Source: Phycisphaerae bacterium
GTDB taxonomy: Bacteria > Planctomycetota > Phycisphaerae > Sedimentisphaerales > Anaerohalosphaeraceae
DNA length: 64,000 nt
Direction: 5' to 3'
NCBI GenBank assembly: GCA_014859965.1
Contig: JACZKQ010000167.1
Span: 25,335 to 89,334 of the forward strand
In this document: positions 57,067 to 63,789 of the stretch, one piece after another
How the letters are laid out: each line of letters opens with the position of its first letter
Position numbering within the stretch: the stretch's first letter is position 1
Position numbers and translations under genes: made by a program
The notes under the pieces: model-generated
Databases searched by the model: none
Told to the model about the DNA's origin: nothing
What the model saw: only the letters and a program-made list of their open reading frames with translations

Positions 57067-57459
57067 ATGAACCAGGATCCCTATTTTTTGTGCGTTGCGA
57101 CCCGGCACCTCTTAGACATGTTCAACGGTTATTGGCATGAATCTGAATTCCGGAAAGAGACTGCCAGTTTACACGCACATTCCACTGACATCTTCACTGC
57201 AGCTGTCACGTTTGGGGCGGATATCACCGGCTATGCCAGCAGAGTGTTCGGTGCAGGACCGAGGAAGGAATATGGGAGGATTGCAGGTGAACTGAAGGAT
57301 TATCCGCTCGTTAAGGACGAAGCCTTTGTCCTGTGGCTGCGGAACGAGGGCGAGAACTTCCCGTGTCTTGTCAGGTACTTTTCGCTCGTAGAGGCTGCAA
57401 GGCACCTGACTATTCAGTACATTGAGGAGTATCTGCTCACGCAAAAGGGGATGGCGTGA
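57067..57459 (+). CDS. Hypothetical protein, likely cognate immunity protein of the lost toxin
   Basis: The 130-residue soluble, mainly helical protein is of no family I recognise. It contains YFLCVATRHLLDMFNGYW near the N-terminus and FVLWLRNEGENFPCLVRYFS near residue 88. Its ATG lies 3 bp after the toxin-tail stop codon, the usual toxin-immunity spacing. I see no strong ribosome site, which suggests translation coupled to the former upstream gene. AT-richer than core genes. Confidence 0.5.
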   Translation: MNQDPYFLCVATRHLLDMFNGYWHESEFRKETASLHAHSTDIFTAAVTFGADITGYASRVFGAGPRKEYGRIAGELKDYPLVKDEAFVLWLRNEGENFPCLVRYFSLVEAARHLTIQYIEEYLLTQKGMA

Positions 57460-57514
57460 GACGAAAGGGTCAAGGCCGTGGCTTTCATAGTTTCTTCATT
57501 TATCCCTGCCCGGG

Positions 57515-57545
57515 GGCAAATTGAAGGTGTCCGGTACATTTTTTA
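57515..57545 (+). repeat. REP-like repeat, instance 4
   Basis: Core AAGGTGTCCGGTACATTTT after GGCAAATTG. It lies 40 bp before the transposase remnant. Confidence 0.7.
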
Positions 57546-57584
57546 CCTTTGACAGTACGTCTGTTCTGTTATTGAATGGCTGTT

Positions 57585-57677
57585 ATGGGCCGACTTAAAC
57601 GAATCGCGCTTGGCGGGTATGTCTATCATGTGCTCAACCGAGGAAAATTTAAGGTGCCCGGTACATTTTGGGTGTGA
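57585..57677 (+). pseudogene. N-terminal remnant of a REP-associated tyrosine transposase (RAYT)
   Basis: The ATG at 57585 starts MGRLKRIALGGYVYHVLNRG, the standard N-terminus of IS200-like Y1 transposases of the REP-associated kind, including the HxxNRG motif. After 20 residues the sequence runs into a REP-like repeat (57643-57670) and ends at a stop. The rest of the transposase, with its catalytic tyrosine, is missing. Confidence 0.75.
57643..57670 (+). repeat. REP-like repeat, instance 5
   Basis: AAGGTGCCCGGTACATTTT, one base different from the common core. It truncates the transposase remnant and opens the first 254-bp unit. Confidence 0.7.
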
Positions 57678-57780
57678 AAACCGTGCGTGATGGCGCGCGG
57701 TGGCGGCGATCTATCGAAAATAGGGGTCGTGGTAAAATTCGGTATTTGGTGCCTTATTTTACATTCAAGGAAAATAAAAA

Positions 57781-57906
57781 ATGAAAAAGACTATTTCTGT
57801 CGTGCTGTTGAGTGGTCTGCTCTTTTTTGCATTCGCATGGACTTGGAGTTGTTGTTGGTTGCGTAGCGAATCCGAGGGGGATGAAGGTGCAGACCGGGAA
57901 ATTTAA
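57781..57906 (+). pseudogene. Truncated first copy of a small secreted protein
   Basis: The 41-residue ORF starts MKKTISVVLLSGLLFFAFAW and ends inside the next REP-like repeat (57896-57924). It matches the start of the intact gene at 58035 and so is a dead or vestigial copy. Confidence 0.7.
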
Positions 57907-57924
57907 GGTGTCCGGTACATTTTG
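57896..57924 (+). repeat. REP-like repeat, instance 6
   Basis: GGGAAATTTAAGGTGTCCGG and on to ACATTTT; it supplies the stop codon of the truncated gene copy and opens the second 254-bp unit. Confidence 0.7.
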
Positions 57925-58034
57925 GTTGTGAAAACCGTGCGTGATGGCGCGCGGTGGCGGCGATCTATCGAAATAGGGGTCGTGGTAAAATTCGGTACCT
58001 GGTGCCTTTATTTTACATTCAAGGAAAATAAAAG

Positions 58035-58421
58035 ATGAAACGTGGTATTTCTGTCGTGCTGTCGAGTGGTCTGCTCTTTTTTGCATTCGCATGTACTTGG
58101 AGTTGTTGTTGCGTGCGTACCGGATCCGAGGGGGATGAAGGTGCAGAGCTGAACAGAAGTCAGGTCGTGCAAACTGCAGAAAAGGCATTGAAGACATTGG
58201 CAGAAGAACTTAGCTTAGACATAGCAAACTACAGTCCGTGGTACGACTACGGCAATGAGGTGTGGAACACATATTACGCCGATCGGCATCCGGACATAAA
58301 GGATCGTGACTACCAGGCGGTTCGCTTCGCCTCCAAGAAGATGCGTCAGGGGCCAGGTCCAGTTTGGGTCTGTATTGACAGGAGGACCGGAGAAGTTGTG
58401 CAATGCGATATTGGGATGTGA
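58035..58421 (+). CDS. Small exported protein with lipoprotein-like signal
   Basis: The 128-residue protein has a signal peptide (ISVVLSSGLLFFAFAC) whose cysteine near residue 20 could serve as a lipobox site, followed by more cysteines (SCCCVR). The mature part is soluble: helical QVVQTAEKALKTLAEELSLD, then VRFASKKMRQGPGPVWVCID and RRTGEVVQCD. An A-rich leader without a clear ribosome site precedes the ATG. No family recognised; position in the island suggests a surface or immunity lipoprotein. Confidence 0.6.
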   Translation: MKRGISVVLSSGLLFFAFACTWSCCCVRTGSEGDEGAELNRSQVVQTAEKALKTLAEELSLDIANYSPWYDYGNEVWNTYYADRHPDIKDRDYQAVRFASKKMRQGPGPVWVCIDRRTGEVVQCDIGM

Positions 58422-58440
58422 AGAATTCCTTACATGCCAG

Positions 58441-58467
58441 GGTAAATTAAAGGTATCGGGTACCTGC
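58441..58467 (+). repeat. REP-like repeat, instance 7 (divergent)
   Basis: GGTAAATTAAAGGTATCGGG followed by TACCTGC. It shares the AAATTAAAGGT lead and the GGTACC centre with instance 1. Confidence 0.55.
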
Positions 58468-58556
58468 ATTTAGCCTTGTTCGAATAGATGTGCAAGGTGT
58501 TGTCTGGGACGTGGGCCGATTCATAAATAGAAGTATTGGTTGAGAGAGGGGATTTG

Positions 58557-59702
58557 ATGACTACATGGCGAATGTGTTGGCCGGTCATGGCATGTATTTG
58601 TGCGGCGATGCAGGCGGTCGGTGCGAATGACGGACTCGCTGTTGTTTCCAAGATTGAAGCGGCGAAGTATGGCGAGCTTTCCAGGGAGGAGAAAGTCAAT
58701 GCGTTGGGAGGAATTGCAGAGTCGGCTTTTGCCGTGCTGATGAAGGTTCCGGAGAAGGGTTTGAGGGCGTCCGGGCCGGACATTGAACGTATCGTGGCCG
58801 CGAAGAAGTGGCTTGAGAATACGAACAATGTCTCGGCGGCGGTGCTGGCGATCTTCCTTCAGTACGGCGTCGACAGTTGCGTTCTGAACGAGTTGTACCG
58901 CAGCGAACGGGTTTGTACAGGGGCTACTTTGGAAACGCCGTTTGCGGCCGATTCATTTGATGAACGTCTGGCGACGAGTATCCTGCAAAGCAACGCCATC
59001 GATGAGGCCGGACGCATCGACTTCGCGTTGTCATTTAACACCAAGGTAGGGGACTTCTGCCGCAGGCACGCCTTCACGGCTCGTGATTTTCTGGATGGTA
59101 CGGTTTTCGACCGGTATGAAAAAGAACTGACGATCGGAGAAATAAAGATTCGCGGTGTGCACCCCAACACGGGGGCGGAGCAGGAGGTGGTGCTTGTAGA
59201 AGACGGCACGCCGTTAACAGTTGTTGGTCTCGGTGGCATGTTGATGTTTGGAAAGATCATTAACTCTGAGGAGCACCTTTCGAAGATGTTCTTGCCAATG
59301 CAGCTTGAAGCTATGGACATCGCCCGCGACGTACGGCTATTCGTGTCGGTGTTCTGGAAGTATGGAGGGCTTGCGGATTTGGATGAGATTGCCAGCGGCG
59401 GTATCCTGCACGGGAAATTGCTCAAGGACAAACTGGCGAAAGCAGTGGCGGACGACGGGAAGGGGCATATCTCCGGGCGCAATAGGCCGGGCGGCGTGCG
59501 GATGACCAAGAATCGTGACGTAATGGACAGAATGAGAGTTAGTGATATCATTGGAGAAGTGGAAAGTAGATGCAATGCCCTGTACGCTAATATGCTGGCT
59601 TTGTATTTACGTTTTTTTGTCAAGAGTGCGGATGTGTTTCCCTTCGAGTACAGGGAGCCTATGGTTCATGCTGGCACGGGTGTCTGGCTGGGACTTGAGT
59701 GA
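58557..59702 (+). CDS. Exported hypothetical protein, 381 residues
   Basis: The ATG at 58557 (GAGAGGGG 6 nt upstream) is preferred over TTG 58536, which lies at the ribosome site. A weak signal peptide (MCWPVMACICAAMQAVGA) precedes a mainly helical mature protein with no TM helices except a moderately hydrophobic LALYLRFFVKSADVF near residue 355. Notable segment: VVLVEDGTPLTVVGLGGMLM near residue 215. I do not recognise the family. It is flanked by REP-like repeats on both sides and belongs to the accessory island. Confidence 0.65.
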   Translation: MTTWRMCWPVMACICAAMQAVGANDGLAVVSKIEAAKYGELSREEKVNALGGIAESAFAVLMKVPEKGLRASGPDIERIVAAKKWLENTNNVSAAVLAIFLQYGVDSCVLNELYRSERVCTGATLETPFAADSFDERLATSILQSNAIDEAGRIDFALSFNTKVGDFCRRHAFTARDFLDGTVFDRYEKELTIGEIKIRGVHPNTGAEQEVVLVEDGTPLTVVGLGGMLMFGKIINSEEHLSKMFLPMQLEAMDIARDVRLFVSVFWKYGGLADLDEIASGGILHGKLLKDKLAKAVADDGKGHISGRNRPGGVRMTKNRDVMDRMRVSDIIGEVESRCNALYANMLALYLRFFVKSADVFPFEYREPMVHAGTGVWLGLE

Positions 59703-59715
59703 TGACGGTGAGGCC

Positions 59716-59757
59716 GGGCAAATTAAAGGGGGCAAATTAAATGTGTCCGGTACATTG
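59716..59757 (+). repeat. REP-like repeat, instance 8 (double lead)
   Basis: GGCAAATTAAAGGGGGCAAA then TTAAATGTGTCCGGTACATT: the A/T-rich lead occurs twice in tandem and the second is followed by the core. Confidence 0.7.
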
Positions 59758-59887
59758 TGAGGTTGTGAAGACCGTGCGCGATGCCGCGCGGATGCGAGAG
59801 GTTCCGGCTTTGAAGAGTTCTTACAGGGTCGCACCCCGATGCTCGTACTGGTTTTGTATATGAACGAGCCGCGCGCCATGACGCCCG
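59757..59887 (+). pseudogene. Decayed second copy of the start of the glycosidase-like gene
   Basis: 59757-59812 repeats the unit at 54284-54335 (GTGAAGACCGTGCGCGATGC and on to GAGGTTCCGGCTT). Further on, CTCGTACTGGTTTTG resembles 54378-54393, and ATGAACGAGCCGCGCGCCATG-type DNA at 59861-59881 matches 55210-55230. The remainder of the gene has been deleted. Confidence 0.55.
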
Positions 59888-60193
59888 CTATTTCTGCTCC
59901 GTCGGCGAGCGTCTGAAGGTCTGAACGATAAAGCCGATGACGAGGCAGAACACGCCCGCCAGGATGATCAGCACTGCCAGGATAAGCAGGGTCAGCGTCA
60001 ACGCGCCCATGCCGTGCAGAAAGCCCCCGGCCAGCACGGCCGCCACCGCCAGCAGCAGCCCGAGCAGGATCAGCTTGCTCGGCACCGACTTGACCAGCAG
60101 CACGGTCCCGAAGCCGATCACCAGAACCGCCGCGGCCGCAAACATCGCTGTGAACACAACCTCTTCGTCAACCATCGCCAATAAATGCCCCAT
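59888..60193 (-). CDS. Small membrane protein, three predicted TM helices
   Basis: The 101-residue protein has hydrophobic helices at about residues 13-35 (VVFTAMFAAAAVLVIGFGTV), 39-61 and 64-90 (ALTLTLLILAVLIILAGVFC), then a short basic tail. GAGGAG lies 7 nt before the ATG. The family is not recognised. It marks the return to the core-type base composition after the accessory island. Transcribed alone or after the HEPN/MNT pair (80-bp gap). Confidence 0.7.
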   Translation of the reverse strand: MGHLLAMVDEEVVFTAMFAAAAVLVIGFGTVLLVKSVPSKLILLGLLLAVAAVLAGGFLHGMGALTLTLLILAVLIILAGVFCLVIGFIVQTFRRSPTEQK

Positions 60194-60273
60194 TGCAATG
60201 CTCCTCTATGCGGATACTCAGAAACGCGAATCAATCCTCCGCGCAAATCGATTCCGCGCCGACCGCTCGCTGT

Positions 60274-60615
60274 CTACGAGGCGGCACTGCCGAAGAGAAC
60301 CGGGATCCCGTGCCGCAGGACATATTCGGCAAACCCGCCGCGCGGCGGATTGTCCACGACCGATGCGGGAAACAGGTGAGCCTCAACGTCAGAGCCGGCC
60401 TCCTCCATAACAATCGCCATCGCCTGTGCGCGCCTGCGGATGTCCCAGTGCTCAAGCCCGACGATGAAGGCGGCGACATCGATATCACTCCATGCGTCCG
60501 CCGTCCCTTCCGCGTGAGAGCCGAAAATGTAGGCCGCCCGCACCACAGCCTGCCGCGAAAGAATCTTCACGGCCGCCGCGGCCCGGGCTTCTATTTTCCT
60601 GTCGACAGTACCCAT
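60274..60615 (-). CDS. MNT-type nucleotidyltransferase domain protein
   Basis: The 113-residue minimal nucleotidyltransferase has the motif YIFGSHAEGTADAWSDIDVA near residue 30 (GS followed by the metal-binding Asp pair) and a third acidic site in AGSDVEAHLFP near residue 73. It overlaps the HEPN gene by 25 bp. HEPN/MNT pairs form a toxin-antitoxin group in which the MNT partner neutralises the HEPN protein, in known cases by adenylylating it. Confidence 0.85.
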   Translation of the reverse strand: MGTVDRKIEARAAAAVKILSRQAVVRAAYIFGSHAEGTADAWSDIDVAAFIVGLEHWDIRRRAQAMAIVMEEAGSDVEAHLFPASVVDNPPRGGFAEYVLRHGIPVLFGSAAS

Positions 60616-60974
60616 GCCGCAAACTGCTCCGTTTTGCTTAACACTTCTCGAGCAAGCCCTTCCCCGATGGCTTGACCGCCTGCGCTGACTTCCTCAGGAT
60701 AACGAGTTTGTATATAGTAGGCCGACAACTCACCCAGGAATCGCGCCGTTTCCTGCTCGGGATCGAGCCCCGCCGCTTCTGCCAGGCGCAGCAGATTGTG
60801 TATGCGAGGGGGCAACGCGCCTGTTTTCCTGACAATCACCGCCTTTAGGGTTTTCTCGCTGGCCTGTTGGCAGCAGAACATTACATAAAGATAGCGGCCG
60901 GAAGCAAGCATTGCACGTGCTGTGTCCAGATCATAGCGCGACTGATCGATCCACATCTGTTCAGTGTCACTCAA
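60591..60974 (-). CDS. HEPN-domain protein (partner of the MNT gene)
   Basis: The 127-residue helical protein of the PF05168 type contains MWIDQSRYDLDTARAMLASG and MFCCQQASEKTLKAVIV. The start is TTG 60974, with AGGAG 8 nt upstream; the ATG seven codons later has no such site. The HEPN ribonuclease motif Rx4-6H is not seen in its usual place: the histidine in PPRIHNLLRLAEAAGL is preceded by Arg only two residues away, so RNase activity is doubtful. Translation of MNT is probably coupled. Confidence 0.8.
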   Translation of the reverse strand: MSDTEQMWIDQSRYDLDTARAMLASGRYLYVMFCCQQASEKTLKAVIVRKTGALPPRIHNLLRLAEAAGLDPEQETARFLGELSAYYIQTRYPEEVSAGGQAIGEGLAREVLSKTEQFAAWVLSTGK

Positions 60975-61053
60975 AAGCTGTCTCCTGCTTCCGCCGGCCT
61001 TTCAGGTTTCATAATAGCACCGCCGGCCCGGCAAATCAACACTCCAACCGCTG

Positions 61054-62559
61054 TCAGAGGTACACCTTGTCCATCATCCGCGGAAAGGCGATGCACTGGC
61101 GGATGTGTTTTTCGCCGCTGATCCAGGCGACGGTGCGTTCGACGCCGAGGCCGAAGCCGCCGTGCGGCACCGAGCCGTACTTCCGCAGGTCGAGGTACCA
61201 TTCGTAATCCTCCGGCGCGTATCCCTCGTCATGAACGCGCCCCAGCAGCCGCCCGTAGTCGTCCTCGCGCACGCTGCCGCCGATGATCTCGCCGAACCCG
61301 GCCGGGGCCAGCAGGTCGAAGTTCTCGACCACCGCGTCGTTCGTGCGATCGGTCCGCATGTAAAACGCCTTGGCCTCGCGCGGATAATGCGTTACGAAAA
61401 CCGGCTTGTCGTGCATCATCGAAATAATCGTCTCGTCCGAACCGCCCAGGTCCTTGCCCCAGCGGAAATCCGCCGCCAGTTGCGCGTGCTTCGGGTTGTT
61501 CTCGATCTTGACATCCACCTCCGCCAGTTCGCCGCGCAGCTCGATCAGTTCGCGGGCGTTCTTTTCCTGCTGCCATTTTTTCAGGCCGCCCTTTTTATCC
61601 TGCGCCTCGATCTCGGTGATGCGCTGTTCGATCTCAGCCTTGCGGGTCTCGAACTGGACCTGCTGATCGGCCATGAATTTCGCCGCACGGTCGCTGGTGA
61701 GAATGTCCACGACCTCCGTATAGGTGAGCCGGTAAAACGGCGGGCGAATCTTCTCCAGCGAAGCAATGTCCGCCCCGAGTTCCTCCAACTGCGGCCGATT
61801 GTCTGCAAGCACCCGTTCGACAATATACGAGACGAAGTTCTCGCCCAGTTCCAGCAGCCCGGCCAGGTCGGTGTAAGCGACCTCCGGCTCAACCATCCAG
61901 AACTCGGTCAAATGCCGGCGCGTCTTGGACTTTTCAGCGCGAAAGGTCGGGCCGAAACAGTAGACCTTGCCGTAAGCCATCGCCGCAGATTCCAGGTAGA
62001 GCTGGCCGGTCTGCGTCAAGTGAAGCTTGCGGCCGAAGTAATCCACCTCGAACAGCGTCTGCTCACCTTCGCCGGCGATGGTCGTGAAGATCGGCGTGTC
62101 CACCAGAACAAAGCCGTTGTCGTTGAAAAACCGGCGGATCGCGTCGATCACGGTGTGCCGCACCTTGCCGATGCACCACTGCCGCTGCGAGCGGAGGTGC
62201 AAATGGCGGTTCTTCATCAGAAAGTCGATTCCGTGCTCCTTCGGGGTAATAGGATAGTCGGTGGCCGGGCCCACGATGCGGGCGTCGGTGACCGCCAGTT
62301 CATAGCCGCCGACGGACCGCGCTTCGCTTCGGCACAAGCCGGTCACGGTAACCGCCGACTCCTGCCCGAGGCGGCCGAGCTGCTCGAAAAGATCGTCCGG
62401 CACGCCGCCTTTTTCGATGACGCACTGGCAGAGCCCGGTGCCGTCGCGGAGGATCAGAAAGATGAGCTTGCCGCTGGATCGCGAATTATAAAGCCAGCCC
62501 TGCAAAGTGACATGCTGGTCGACGTGGTCCTTGAGTTGCGCGACGGTAGTTGTGGCCAT
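61054..62559 (-). CDS. asnS: Asparaginyl-tRNA synthetase with coiled-coil insertion
   Basis: The 501-residue class IIb enzyme has an N-terminal OB-fold anticodon-binding domain (VTLQGWLYNSRSSGKLIFLI), motif 2 as FRAEKSKTRRHLTEFWMVEP near residue 207, and motif 3 as GGFGLGVERTVAWISGEKHI near residue 465. Standard bacterial AsnRS has about 430-470 residues. The extra length is a highly charged helical stretch at about residues 290-365 (EIEQRITEIEAQDKKGGLKK, RGELAEVDVKIE), likely a coiled coil, between motif 2 and the active-site Asp/Glu region. AGGA lies before the ATG. Confidence 0.93.
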   Translation of the reverse strand: MATTTVAQLKDHVDQHVTLQGWLYNSRSSGKLIFLILRDGTGLCQCVIEKGGVPDDLFEQLGRLGQESAVTVTGLCRSEARSVGGYELAVTDARIVGPATDYPITPKEHGIDFLMKNRHLHLRSQRQWCIGKVRHTVIDAIRRFFNDNGFVLVDTPIFTTIAGEGEQTLFEVDYFGRKLHLTQTGQLYLESAAMAYGKVYCFGPTFRAEKSKTRRHLTEFWMVEPEVAYTDLAGLLELGENFVSYIVERVLADNRPQLEELGADIASLEKIRPPFYRLTYTEVVDILTSDRAAKFMADQQVQFETRKAEIEQRITEIEAQDKKGGLKKWQQEKNARELIELRGELAEVDVKIENNPKHAQLAADFRWGKDLGGSDETIISMMHDKPVFVTHYPREAKAFYMRTDRTNDAVVENFDLLAPAGFGEIIGGSVREDDYGRLLGRVHDEGYAPEDYEWYLDLRKYGSVPHGGFGLGVERTVAWISGEKHIRQCIAFPRMMDKVYL

Positions 62560-62653
62560 AGCGAATCCTGACTGTTTCTGTGGACGTACGCTGTCCGCTT
62601 GCTTTGTTACTCTTATTATCGGCCGGTGCGGCGAGAATCGTCAATAACAAATC

Positions 62654-62715
62654 GCCGCAATAAGGCCCTGCGGCACGCAATAAGGCCTTGCGGCAACGGA
62701 ATGAGGCCGTGCGGC
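62654..62715. repeat. Three tandem 20-21-bp hairpin units between asnS and the GGDEF gene
   Basis: Each unit resembles GCAATAAGGCCNTGCGGCAC and the flanking GCCGCA/TGCGGC parts can pair. They lie just after the diguanylate cyclase stop codon on the minus strand and before asnS, so they may act as a partial terminator or mRNA 3'-end protector. Confidence 0.55.
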
Positions 62716-62727
62716 ACGGATGGCGCG

Positions 62728-63789
62728 TCAGGCCTGCGGCTCGAAGACCTTGACGGTGTTCTTGCCCGCCTGTTTGGCGGCGTAAAGAGCCTGGTCGGTC
62801 GCCTTGGTAACGTCGCCGGGGCAGACCTCCGAGCCGTATTGGCCGACGCCCACACTGATAGACAGCGGAATTTCGTTGGTTTCCCACACCATAGGGGTGC
62901 TGGAAACCATATGGACCATACGCTCGGCGACAACGACCGCGTCGGCAAGCGAGGTGTTGGGCAGGATGACAGCGAATTCATCGCCCCCGTAGCGGGCGGC
63001 GGCGTCGATTTGGCGGATGCAGGCACCGAGGCGGCGGCTGATCTGCTTGATCGCCATATCCCCGGCACGGTGGCCGTGGGTATCGTTGATGGGTTTGAGG
63101 TTGTCGATGTCGGCCATTATGATGGAAATCTGGCCGCCGTAACGCTGAGAACGGCGAAGTTCGGTTTCCAGCGTCTCGTAGAACGTGCGGTGGTTGAGCA
63201 TGCCGGTCAGGCCGTCGGTTTTGGCCTGGCGCTGGGTTTTTTCGAAAAGGCTTATGTTGCCGAGACTTGCGCCGATGAGCTGGCGAAAGAGTTCGACGAC
63301 GGCGATGTCTTCGCCGCTGAATTTGCCTTTGTCGTCGCGGTCGGTGAGGTTGAGCACGCCGACAACCCGGCCGTGGCAGATCAACGGGGCGATGATGCAG
63401 CCGCGGGTGCGATAATTGCGTGAAAAAGCACGCTGCGAGGACGTCATGTGCGGGCGGCTGTAGGATTCCATGTCGTCGACGACCATGAGTTCCCTGCTGC
63501 GGACCGCGGCGACCATGGGCGTTGGCGGGTTTTGGTTCAGCGAGACGATGTTATTAATGAGGAAGGGGTGGTTGTTTTTTTCGAGGTGGAGGATGTCGCT
63601 GGTCTCGTCGAGAATGTAAAGCGATGCGAGACGGGCGTTTACGAGCGGGGGGATTTCGTTGATGCAGATTTCGGCGATTTCCTGCTTGTCGAGGCAGTTG
63701 AGTTTTTTGGCCAGCGGGGTGAGGATTTCGAGGCGGCTGGCGCCTTGAGATTGCGGGCGGGTTCGTTTTCTATCGTTTAACAGGCTCAT
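62728..63789 (-). CDS. Diguanylate cyclase with GAF sensor domain
   Basis: The 353-residue cytoplasmic protein has a GAF domain (about residues 20-185; MVVDDMESYSRPHM, GVLNLTDRDDKGKFSGEDI) followed by a GGDEF domain (about 190-350). The active-site loop is RYGGDEFAVILPN and an RQID inhibitory site sits five residues before it, so product inhibition by c-di-GMP is expected. DGLTGMLNHRTFYE marks the domain start. It makes cyclic di-GMP in response to a GAF ligand. No TM helix or receiver domain is present. Confidence 0.93.
   Translation of the reverse strand: MSLLNDRKRTRPQSQGASRLEILTPLAKKLNCLDKQEIAEICINEIPPLVNARLASLYILDETSDILHLEKNNHPFLINNIVSLNQNPPTPMVAAVRSRELMVVDDMESYSRPHMTSSQRAFSRNYRTRGCIIAPLICHGRVVGVLNLTDRDDKGKFSGEDIAVVELFRQLIGASLGNISLFEKTQRQAKTDGLTGMLNHRTFYETLETELRRSQRYGGQISIIMADIDNLKPINDTHGHRAGDMAIKQISRRLGACIRQIDAAARYGGDEFAVILPNTSLADAVVVAERMVHMVSSTPMVWETNEIPLSISVGVGQYGSEVCPGDVTKATDQALYAAKQAGKNTVKVFEPQA

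Larger units (their letters stand above)
57642..58149 (+). repeat. 254-bp tandem duplication (57642-57895 and 57896-58149)
   Basis: The two units are nearly the same length and about nine in ten bases agree by eye. Each has a REP-like repeat, the accompanying GTGAAAACCGTGCGTGATGG unit, a leader, and the first 35 or so codons of a secreted protein. The first unit's gene is cut; the second unit's gene continues to 58421. Confidence 0.8.
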
